Assembly (NCBI GenBank): GCA_022842935.1
Contig: JALHOP010000002.1
Location: 593,227 to 657,226 of the forward strand
DNA length: 64,000 nt
Direction: 5' to 3'
Origin: Myxococcota bacterium
GTDB lineage: Bacteria; Myxococcota; XYA12-FULL-58-9; JALHOP01
Shown: piece after piece, positions 49,302-56,380 of the stretch
Position numbering within the stretch: position 1 is the first letter of the stretch
How the letters are laid out: each line of letters starts with the position of its first letter
Translations under genes and position numbers: made by a program
Notes under the pieces: model-generated
What the model was told of the DNA's origin: nothing
Database searches by the model: none
The model's input: the letters and a program-made list of their open reading frames with translations, nothing else

Positions 49302-49388
49302 ATGCTGGTGAAGCTCATGATTGACGTCGAAGGCGACGCACCGACGTCATCGCCGGGAGTGCATCGATGGGCCCCCTTGCTTGGGTGA
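49302..49388 (+). CDS. first mini-ORF of a GTGA-linked chain
   Basis: 28 codons (MLVKLMIDVEGDAPTSSPGV and so on) from ATG 49302 to a TGA at 49386-49388 that overlaps the next GTG as GTGA. Weak coding signal alone and no clear ribosome site. Listed because it starts the chain of four overlapping short frames described in the findings. Confidence 0.3.
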   Translation: MLVKLMIDVEGDAPTSSPGVHRWAPLLG

Positions 49389-49489
49389 GCGGCGCCCGGC
49401 TCGACCACTTGGGCAAGCAAGCTCCACTCGTCTTCGACGGTCGCTCCGGTGCCGCATATGACAACGCGCGGCGATCGCGGCCTAGGTGA
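49385..49489 (+). CDS. second mini-ORF of a GTGA-linked chain
   Basis: 34 codons starting VSGARLDHLGKQAPLVFDG and ending SRPR. Start and stop both sit in GTGA overlaps with neighbours. Third positions are mostly G/C. No family recognised; may be a remnant or part of a frameshifted gene. Confidence 0.35.
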   Translation: MSGARLDHLGKQAPLVFDGRSGAAYDNARRSRPR

Positions 49490-49611
49490 GCTTGCCACCC
49501 GAAGCGAAGCCCATCCTCGAGCTCATCAACGTCTTCGAGCCCAACGACCAGGCGCCGGTGCTCCGCGTGGAGAAAGACGGTCCGTCCCACACGCACGTGC
49601 CGACAACGTGA
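49486..49611 (+). CDS. third mini-ORF of a GTGA-linked chain
   Basis: 41 codons with strongly G/C third positions, starting VSLPPEAKPILELINVFEPN and ending SHTHVPTT. GGTGAG at the start and GTGA at the end link it to both neighbours. It reads like a folded fragment (helix then strand APVLRVEKDG) more than noise. Function unknown. Confidence 0.45.
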   Translation: MSLPPEAKPILELINVFEPNDQAPVLRVEKDGPSHTHVPTT

Positions 49612-49826
49612 GCTTCGCAAAGCCCCTGCCGGACTACCGCGGGGAGCTCATGCAACGCGTGCGCTCGCGGCTTGGCCCCGGCGTCTACCACGCGAATGTC
49701 TGCATCCTGCACCACGTGTTCGCGGAGCTCGACGGTCACAATCTGGGCGAGTTCGAAGGCACCATGGTGTTCGGCGAGATCGCATACATTCTGCACAACC
49801 AAACCGTGGTTTTTTCGACGGTCTAG
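49608..49826 (+). CDS. fourth mini-ORF of a GTGA-linked chain, small unknown protein
   Basis: 72 residues starting VSFAKPLPDYRGELMQRVRS, with a central HANVCILHHVFAELDGHNLG and closing strands (TMVFGEIAYILHNQTVVFST). Codon bias is as strong as in the neighbouring metabolic genes, so it is likely expressed. The GTG overlaps the preceding stop. I recognise no family. The open frame extends upstream to 49449, but there the composition is Arg-rich and shadow-like. Confidence 0.55.
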   Translation: MSFAKPLPDYRGELMQRVRSRLGPGVYHANVCILHHVFAELDGHNLGEFEGTMVFGEIAYILHNQTVVFSTV

Positions 49827-49913
49827 CGCACGAACAAGCGTCGCGACGGACGCGCCGCCGTCATGCTCTGCACTCTAGGCGGGGCGTCCGAGTTTCGATA
49901 TCGATGGCCCTGC

Positions 49914-51341
49914 ATGACCCGGCTGTCGACCTGCATCCTCGGTGAGACCTTTAGCTTCGGGTCCATCAAAGAGGTGATGAACAAAGCGAACGACCTTCGC
50001 TCGGGTGACGTTCAGGCCGGTCTTTCGGCGACCTCGGAGCGCGAGCGGGTCGCGGCCAAGCGGGTGCTCTCCGAGGTCACGCTCGATGAGCTCTACAACG
50101 CGCCGTCGGTGCCCTACGAGCGCGATGAGATGACGCGGTTGTTCGTGGACTCGTGCAAGACGGAGGCGCGGCGACCGGTGGCCTCGATGACCGTGGGTGA
50201 GCTGCGCGAATGGATCCTCGACGCGCGCACCTCGGGCGACGCGTTACTCGCAGTGTCGCCGGGGCTGACCCCCGAGATGATCGCCGCCGTCACCAAGCTC
50301 ATGAGCAACATGGACCTGGTGGTCGCAGCGCGAAAGATCCGCGTCGTCGTGCGCTGCAACAACACCTTGGGTCAGGCGGGTCGCATCAGCTCGCGTCTGC
50401 AACCCAATCACCCGCGCGATGAAGTCTCGGGCGTCCTGGCCGTCATCCTCGAGGGCCTGTCGTATGGCAACGGCGACGCGGTCATCGGCGTCAACCCGTC
50501 CACCGAAACGGTCGAGTCGACGGTCGAGATCTTGACCCGCACCAAGCAGCTCATGACGAAGCTCCAGGTGCCGACGCAGAACTGCGTGCTCTCGCACATC
50601 ACCGTACAAATGCAGGCGATGCAGCGGGGGGCGCCGCTGGACCTTTGTTTCCAGTCCATCGCCGGCAGCGAGGGCGCCAATCGCAACTTCGGCGTCACCG
50701 TCGCTCTAGTCGACGAAGCGTATGCCATGACCCGCGAGCTCGGTACGGCGCGTGGCCCCAACGTCATGTACTTCGAGACGGGGCAAGGCACGGCATTGTC
50801 CGCCAATGCGCACCACGACACCGATCAGTTGACCATGGAGGCGCGCGCCTATGGGTTTGCAAGGCGTTACGCGCCGTTCATCGTCAACTCGGTAGTCGGT
50901 TTCATCGGCCCTGAGTATCTGCGGGACGGCAAGCAGATCACGCGCGCCGGTCTCGAAGATCACTTCATGGGCAAGCTCTCGGGCATCTCGATGGGGTGCG
51001 ACGCCTGCTACACGAACCACGCTGAAGCCGATCAGAACGATCAAGAAAACCTCGAGATGCTCCTTGCGTCCGCTGGTGTGAACTACCTGATGGGTATCCC
51101 AGTCGGCGACGACGTGATGCTCAACTACGAGACGACGTCGTTCCACAACAACGCGGCCCTACGCTCGATCTACGGCTTACGCCCAGCGCCCGAGTTCGAA
51201 GAGTGGCTCACGCGGTGGGGGCTCTGGTCGGGCAGCGGCATGACGGACAAGGCAGGCGACCCGACGTTGTTCTTGAAGCGTCGCGACCTGCACGACGTCG
51301 TCTTCGGCGAGAAACCACGCGCGTGGCGGAGCGCCTCGTGA
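49914..51341 (+). CDS. eutB: ethanolamine ammonia-lyase large subunit EutB
   Basis: Adenosylcobalamin-dependent enzyme subunit that converts ethanolamine to acetaldehyde and ammonia. 475 residues from the ATG at 49914 (E. coli EutB has 453); alignment of TFSFGSIKEVMNKANDLRSG with the E. coli N-terminus supports this start. Catalytic-barrel segments are GDAVIGVNPSTETVES, PTQNCVLSHITVQMQAM, MYFETGQGTALSANAHHDTD, and EDHFMGKLSGISMGCDACYT followed by NHAEADQNDQEN. Substrate-contacting Arg, Asn, Glu and Asp residues of these motifs are conserved. Ends about 20 residues longer than E. coli. GTGA overlap with eutC. Confidence 0.96.
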   Translation: MTRLSTCILGETFSFGSIKEVMNKANDLRSGDVQAGLSATSERERVAAKRVLSEVTLDELYNAPSVPYERDEMTRLFVDSCKTEARRPVASMTVGELREWILDARTSGDALLAVSPGLTPEMIAAVTKLMSNMDLVVAARKIRVVVRCNNTLGQAGRISSRLQPNHPRDEVSGVLAVILEGLSYGNGDAVIGVNPSTETVESTVEILTRTKQLMTKLQVPTQNCVLSHITVQMQAMQRGAPLDLCFQSIAGSEGANRNFGVTVALVDEAYAMTRELGTARGPNVMYFETGQGTALSANAHHDTDQLTMEARAYGFARRYAPFIVNSVVGFIGPEYLRDGKQITRAGLEDHFMGKLSGISMGCDACYTNHAEADQNDQENLEMLLASAGVNYLMGIPVGDDVMLNYETTSFHNNAALRSIYGLRPAPEFEEWLTRWGLWSGSGMTDKAGDPTLFLKRRDLHDVVFGEKPRAWRSAS

Positions 51342-52249
51342 GCGTCGACCGCGAAAGCATCGCTCGCGTCGTGCGCGAGCTCTTGCAAACGGAGCTTGGC
51401 ACCCAGCCTGGTGGCGGCGCAACGCCCATGGCACGGCGAGCTGCGGCCTACCCGTCAGTCGTTCAAGCCTCTGCCCAGCACGCCGCACGATGTGAACGCC
51501 CAGCTCCCCCGCTACACGAGATCGACCACCCGGCCGACGAAACCGTGATCCCATCGTTGGTCGCGACCACCTCGTCGCAGATCGCCGTCGGCCATCGCGG
51601 ACTGCGATTCAAGACCGATCTCTACCTACGCATGCGCGAAGGCAGCGCCGACGCAAAAGACGCCGTGCACTCCGAGGTACCAGATGACTGGGCCGCGGCA
51701 CATGGACTCTTGAGTTTGAAGTCGCGCTGCGTAGACCGCGACGAATATCTGTTGTTCCCCAACCACGGGCGGCGACTCGACGATGCTTCGGTGGCAGCGC
51801 TAGGCCCCGCGAAGGGCTCGCGACCCGACGTGCAGGTGATCATCGGCGATGGCCTGTCGTCGAATGCGGTGCTCAAGAACGGCACGGAGTCGCTGCAAGA
51901 GCTCCAACGCGCGCTGGGAGCAGCCGGCTATCGCACAGGAACCGGTATGTTCGTGAAGTATGCGCGTATCGGTGTCGCCGACGAGATCGGCGTCCTCACC
52001 GGAGCGCGCGCGACCGTCGTCGTGGTGGGCGAGCGTCCGGGTCTCGGTACAGGCGACTCGTTGTCGTTCTACATCGCCGTAAACCCCAGGCTCGACCAGG
52101 ACAACGCCGAGAAGAATTGCATCTCGAACGTTCGCGGCATCGGCATCAAGCCGCGCGAGGCGGCCGACCTCACGGCGAACATCCTTCGCCGCGCCTTCGA
52201 GCTCGGTGGAGGCGGTGTCGCCATCGGCTTCGGGTTCGGACGCACATGA
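51338..52249 (+). CDS. eutC: ethanolamine ammonia-lyase small subunit EutC
   Basis: Small subunit that completes the adenosylcobalamin-binding site of ethanolamine ammonia-lyase. 303 residues from the GTG at 51338, which overlaps the eutB stop (E. coli EutC 295). Typical features are the variable, basic N-terminus, then RPDVQVIIGDGLSSNAVLKN, GVADEIGVLTGARATVVVVG, ERPGLGTGDSLSFYIAVNPR and the C-terminal NCISNVRGIGIKPREAADL. These carry the cobalamin-contact loops. Ends with an ATGA overlap into eutL, so the three genes are one translational unit. Confidence 0.95.
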   Translation: MSVDRESIARVVRELLQTELGTQPGGGATPMARRAAAYPSVVQASAQHAARCERPAPPLHEIDHPADETVIPSLVATTSSQIAVGHRGLRFKTDLYLRMREGSADAKDAVHSEVPDDWAAAHGLLSLKSRCVDRDEYLLFPNHGRRLDDASVAALGPAKGSRPDVQVIIGDGLSSNAVLKNGTESLQELQRALGAAGYRTGTGMFVKYARIGVADEIGVLTGARATVVVVGERPGLGTGDSLSFYIAVNPRLDQDNAEKNCISNVRGIGIKPREAADLTANILRRAFELGGGGVAIGFGFGRT

Positions 52250-52896
52250 GCGTGACGCGGGTGAAGCCGGTCATCACGGCGCTGCGTACCTTGCCACACG
52301 CAAGCCCGGAGTTGTGCGCCGCGCTTGGGGCGCCCGCGGCGACCACCTCACTCGCGTTCATCACCTGCGACCAGGACGACTCTCTCTACGCCGCGCTCGA
52401 CCACGCGACCAAGATGGCGGCGGTCGACGTAGTCTACGCAAAGTCGTTCTATGCCGGGTCGAAGCACGCCTCGGGCCCCTTGTCGGGCGAGATCATGGGT
52501 GTGCTCGCTTCAGCGGACCCCGACATCTTGATGTACGGCGTGCGAGCCCTGCGTACCGCCCTGGATGAGCTCTATGCGTTTTATACCGTCGACGGCACCG
52601 GCGTCGCGGTGTTCCCCACGGTCATTTCGCAAACGGGTCGCTACCTTTCTCGCGAGGTCGGCATCGAAGCTGGCGCCCCGCTCGCCTACCTGGTCGCGCC
52701 GCCCATCGAGGCAATGATTGGCCTCGACGCTGCCATCAAGGCGGCTTCCGTAACGGTGAAGCGTATCGACCCGCCGCCGTCACCCACGAACTTCGCTGGG
52801 GGCTTCGTCACTGGCGCGCTCGACGCGGTCGAGGCCGCCGCGGCCGCCTTTCGCGAGACCGTCATCGACGTCGCGCGCAACGCGGTGAGCCTGTGA
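52246..52896 (+). CDS. eutL: EutL-like bacterial microcompartment shell protein
   Basis: 216 residues (E. coli EutL 219), a tandem BMC-domain protein that forms trimers with a gated central pore in the ethanolamine microcompartment shell. Family segments are LAFITCDQDDSLYAALDHAT, VVYAKSFYAGSKHASGPLSG with EIMGVLASADPDI, FYTVDGTGVAVFPTVISQTG, and the C-terminal NFAGGFVTGALDAVEAAAAA. Translationally coupled to eutC (ATGA). No other shell protein, EutA reactivase, aldehyde dehydrogenase or ethanolamine transporter gene is visible in the window. Confidence 0.9.
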   Translation: MSVTRVKPVITALRTLPHASPELCAALGAPAATTSLAFITCDQDDSLYAALDHATKMAAVDVVYAKSFYAGSKHASGPLSGEIMGVLASADPDILMYGVRALRTALDELYAFYTVDGTGVAVFPTVISQTGRYLSREVGIEAGAPLAYLVAPPIEAMIGLDAAIKAASVTVKRIDPPPSPTNFAGGFVTGALDAVEAAAAAFRETVIDVARNAVSL

Positions 52897-52959
52897 AGTG
52901 CCGCACTGGTTTCAAGCCTTACCTTCTGAGCAGCCGCCGGGGCGTGCTAAAGCCGTCGT

Positions 52960-53739
52960 ATGCGCATTACGAGCCGCGATAACGAGCGATGGAAGACCTT
53001 GCGGGGCCTTGCCGACTCGGAGCGTGAGCGGCGCGACGCGGGTAAGACCGTGCTCGATGGGGTTCACTTGCTGCAGGCGTTCACGGCGGCGGGCGGAGTC
53101 CCCGAGACCGTCGTCGTCAGCGATAGCGGACACAAGCGGAATGAGATCGCGGCTTTCGTCGCCGCGGCGCCCAACGTCATCGAGGTGCCGGACGCGCTCT
53201 TCGAGCAACTCAGCACGGTCGCTACACCCACGGGCATCATTGGCGTCATCGCCATTCCGAGTCCACGTGTGGCGCTTGCGGGGTCGTGTGTCGTCCTCGA
53301 TAGCGTCCAGGATGCAGGCAACGTCGGCACGATCCTCCGATCCGCTGCGGCGGCAGGACTTCGACATGCGGTGTTGGGCACGGGCTCGGCCAACGCGTGG
53401 TCACCCCGCGTCTTGCGCGCGGCAATGGGCGCGCACTTCGTCATGACCATTCACGATGGCGTCAGCTTGAGCTCGGCGTTGCGCGACTACAGTGGCGCCA
53501 TTCTCACCACCGAAGCACAGGCCCCGCGAAGCATCTACGAAACGGACCTAACCGGTGACGTCGCCTGGCTCATCGGCAACGAAGGCGCGGGCGTAGGTGA
53601 GCCAGCGCGGCAGCTCGCCACCGGGAGCGTCTCGATTCCGATCGCCGACGGCACCGAGTCACTGAACGCAGCAGCGGCGGCGGCAATCTGTCTGTTCGAA
53701 CAACGACGCCAGAGCTTGTTCAGCCCGCGCCGCCCCTAA
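52960..53739 (+). CDS. SpoU/TrmH family RNA methyltransferase
   Basis: 259 residues. An N-terminal L30e-like substrate-binding domain (KTVLDGVHLLQAFTAAGGVP) is followed by the knotted SPOUT catalytic domain: VVLDSVQDAGNVGTILRSA near residue 112 (catalytic Arg), VAWLIGNEGAGVGE, and IPIADGTESLNAAAAAAI. These are motifs 1-3 of the TrmH/RlmB class that methylates ribose 2'-O in rRNA or tRNA. The target cannot be told from sequence. Begins 63 bases after eutL on the same strand, but is probably independent. Confidence 0.9.
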   Translation: MRITSRDNERWKTLRGLADSERERRDAGKTVLDGVHLLQAFTAAGGVPETVVVSDSGHKRNEIAAFVAAAPNVIEVPDALFEQLSTVATPTGIIGVIAIPSPRVALAGSCVVLDSVQDAGNVGTILRSAAAAGLRHAVLGTGSANAWSPRVLRAAMGAHFVMTIHDGVSLSSALRDYSGAILTTEAQAPRSIYETDLTGDVAWLIGNEGAGVGEPARQLATGSVSIPIADGTESLNAAAAAAICLFEQRRQSLFSPRRP

Positions 53740-53788
53740 CCCCTGTGCTCGAGCGGCGGGGTTAAGCGCGTGGGGTCCCGACGTGCCG

Positions 53789-54724
53789 TCAATCGCGCGT
53801 CGCGCTCGGCCCGCGGCGTTTTTGGCCTGTCTCGAGAATTTCGTGCTCATCACGCGCGAGCACCGACTTGAGCAGGGGATGCTGGAACCGTCGCTCGGCC
53901 GTAATCGCGTAGAAGGTCTCGAAGAGTCCGGGAACGACACATTGCTCGTGCAACACGCCATCGCGAAGCTCGTCACGAACCACGACAGATGGCACGAGGG
54001 CGAGCGCCTGGGTATCGCGCGCCAGGAGCCGCATCGTTGCCATGTCGTCGACCTCCGCGAGGATGCGGACACGCACGCCGGCCTGCTCGCAAAGGGCGTC
54101 GAACTCCGAGCGGATGTCGCTCTCTTTCCCGGGAACGATGATGGGAAGATTCGCGAGGCCGGTGGGGAAGCGAAAGCCCCTCGTTCGCGCTGGGCCCACG
54201 ATGCTAACCGGCTGCCGCGCAATGCGTCGACAGCGGAGACGGGCACGGAGCTCGCGCGCCGGAGGCCGGTTGGCGAGCACCAGATCGAGCGCGAGGTCGT
54301 TGAGCCTAGAAAGCAGGTCGCCGAGCGTCCCCGACTCGAGATGAAGACGGACGTTGGGCTGCCCCAACAGGGGCTTTACGAAGGACTCCTGGAAATTTCG
54401 TGACAGGGTAGCAACGGCGCCAATCCGCAGCACCTCTTCGGTCCCGCGGCCGTGGGCGAGCGCCGCAAGCAGCTGACCGCCCGTCGCGAAGATCTCCTCG
54501 GCATACGCGAGCACGATCTTGCCGGTCTCCGTGAGCATGAGTCGACGCCCGTCGCGCAGGAACAAGGCGCTGCCGAGGTGCTCCTCGAGCTGCTGAATTT
54601 GGGATGAAAGCGCCGATTGAGCCACGCGCAGACGCGCAGCTGTGCGTGTCAGACTTCCGTCCGTCGCAACCGACCAGAAGTAGCGCAGGTGATGAAAGTT
54701 GATTTGGTGAAGTGTCGGAATCAT
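53789..54724 (-). CDS. LysR-family transcriptional regulator (NhaR-like)
   Basis: 311 residues. The N-terminal winged HTH (FHHLRYFWSVATDGSLTRTA; LRVAQSALSSQIQQLEEHL) is of the NhaR subtype, which begins NFHHLRYF. A periplasmic-binding-type effector domain follows (LRIGAVATLSRNFQESFVKP; LRARLRCRRIARQPVSIVG). Divergent from dabB with 72 bases between start codons, an A/T-richer stretch holding shared promoters. By position, the likely target is the dabB-dabA inorganic-carbon uptake operon. This pairing of a LysR regulator with DAB operons is known in other bacteria. Confidence 0.9.
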   Translation of the reverse strand: MIPTLHQINFHHLRYFWSVATDGSLTRTAARLRVAQSALSSQIQQLEEHLGSALFLRDGRRLMLTETGKIVLAYAEEIFATGGQLLAALAHGRGTEEVLRIGAVATLSRNFQESFVKPLLGQPNVRLHLESGTLGDLLSRLNDLALDLVLANRPPARELRARLRCRRIARQPVSIVGPARTRGFRFPTGLANLPIIVPGKESDIRSEFDALCEQAGVRVRILAEVDDMATMRLLARDTQALALVPSVVVRDELRDGVLHEQCVVPGLFETFYAITAERRFQHPLLKSVLARDEHEILETGQKRRGPSATRD

Positions 54725-54796
54725 CTCTGAAACAGAACGATATCAGCGTAATTATGTGTCTTTCAAGAATCAAGTAGCTCGGGCATATCGCCGACC

Positions 54797-56380
54797 ATGA
54801 ATTCCCTGGCCGTGTGGGCCATCGCCGCACCCGTGTTTGCTTTAGCGATTCCCCTCATCTTGACGCTCACCGCACTCACGTCGCCCCGCCGTGCGGGACT
54901 AGCGAGCAGCACGGTCTTGGTCCTCGCGGTGCTGACGGCAGTCAGTGCGAACCTCGGGTCAGGCACATCGCAAGCGTTCGCAGGCCTTGACGTCCAGCTC
55001 GACGCTATCGCCTGCGTGATGCTGCTTCTGGTCGCCTCCCTCGGGGCGGTCGTCGTTCGGTTTTCACGAACGTATCTTCACGGCGACGCTGGCCTCGTAC
55101 GGTATCAACGCTGGCTCTTGCTCACGCTCGCGGCGGTCACGAGTCTCGTGGTGGCGAGCAATCTCCTCATCATCGCGCTCGGGTGGACCGCGACGAGCAT
55201 CGCGCTGCACCAGCTGCTGACGTTCTATGCGGACCGCACGGCTGCCCTGGTTGCCGCACACAAGAAGTTCCTGGTGAGCAGGCTCGCTGACCTCTGCGTG
55301 TTCGCAAGTGTCGTGCTGGTCTATCGCGATGTCGGCGGCCTCGAGCTGAACCAGATCGCGGCCTGGGCCGAAGCGCGTCCTGACCTCACGCCAGCGATGC
55401 ACATCGCTGCGGTTCTGGTCGTCGCAGGCGTCGCGCTGAAATCGGCGCAGCTTCCATTTCACGGCTGGTTGACGCAGGTGATGGAGGCGCCCACGCCGGT
55501 GTCCGCGCTCTTGCACGCCGGCGTCGTGAACATCGGCGGGTTCGTCCTCATCCGACTCGCGCCTTGGGTTTCCCGGTCCGAGCCTGCCCTCTGGATGCTC
55601 GTGGTCGTCGGACTTACCTCGACCATCATCGCCGCGCTCGTCATGACCACGCGGGTCAGCGTGAAGGTCGCCCTCGCTTGGTCTACGTGTGCGCAGATGG
55701 GGTTCATGTTGGTGCAGTGCGGCCTTGGTTTGTGGCACCTCGCGCTGCTCCACATCGTCGCGCATTCCCTCTACAAGGCGCACGCGTTCCTGAGCGCAGG
55801 AACCGCGGTGGACACCTGGCGTTTGCGTGCCATGACGAAGAGTACACCCGCGCCTTCGTGGTCCCGTCTTGCGACGGGTGCGCTCGTGTCGGTCGCGATT
55901 GCGGCGATGTGTGTGCTTGCGCTGCGGCAAGTCGTCGCGTTCTCATCCACCGATGAGCGCGCCATGCCGCTCTTGGCACTGCTCGTCGGGCTCTCGATGG
56001 TTCCGCTCATCGCACGACGGCAAGCTGGCGTCGCAGCGACCATCGGCACTGCCGTCCGCATAAGCGGTGTCGTTTTGCTCTATGCGGCTGCCCACGCGCT
56101 CGCCGGTCTTTTAATGACTCCCCAGGTCGACACTGCGAACAGCCTGCGATGGGCGGTCGTCGGCCTTGGCATGCTCGGGCTCTTTGCGACCAAGACAACG
56201 CTCGCAGCGTATCCCGACGGACGGCTCGCCCGTGCCGCTTACCCGTGGCTGTTTGCTGGTCTGTATCTCGACGAGATGTTTACCCGCCTCACCTTCCGCG
56301 TTTGGCCTCCCCGACACGGACGACCTCGGGCGTCGCAGCACGCCTTCAAGCTCCGTGAACCTTTCGAGGCCCGCACATGA
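54797..56380 (+). CDS. dabB: inorganic carbon transporter membrane subunit DabB (NuoL-like)
   Basis: 527 residues, about 13 predicted membrane helices, in the proton-conducting transporter family. Characteristic segments are LITLTWLT-like core LIIALGWTATSIALHQLLTF, LKSAQLPFHGWLTQVMEAPT, PVSALLHAGVVNIGGFVLIR, and MGFMLVQCGLGLWHLALLHI with VAHSLYKAHAFLSAG. The key Lys and His/Glu residues of the Nuo-type channel are present. With the DUF2309 partner encoded next (ATGA overlap), this identifies DabB rather than a NADH dehydrogenase subunit. The complex is thought to energise uptake of CO2/bicarbonate with the proton gradient. Confidence 0.9.
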   Translation: MNSLAVWAIAAPVFALAIPLILTLTALTSPRRAGLASSTVLVLAVLTAVSANLGSGTSQAFAGLDVQLDAIACVMLLLVASLGAVVVRFSRTYLHGDAGLVRYQRWLLLTLAAVTSLVVASNLLIIALGWTATSIALHQLLTFYADRTAALVAAHKKFLVSRLADLCVFASVVLVYRDVGGLELNQIAAWAEARPDLTPAMHIAAVLVVAGVALKSAQLPFHGWLTQVMEAPTPVSALLHAGVVNIGGFVLIRLAPWVSRSEPALWMLVVVGLTSTIIAALVMTTRVSVKVALAWSTCAQMGFMLVQCGLGLWHLALLHIVAHSLYKAHAFLSAGTAVDTWRLRAMTKSTPAPSWSRLATGALVSVAIAAMCVLALRQVVAFSSTDERAMPLLALLVGLSMVPLIARRQAGVAATIGTAVRISGVVLLYAAAHALAGLLMTPQVDTANSLRWAVVGLGMLGLFATKTTLAAYPDGRLARAAYPWLFAGLYLDEMFTRLTFRVWPPRHGRPRASQHAFKLREPFEART

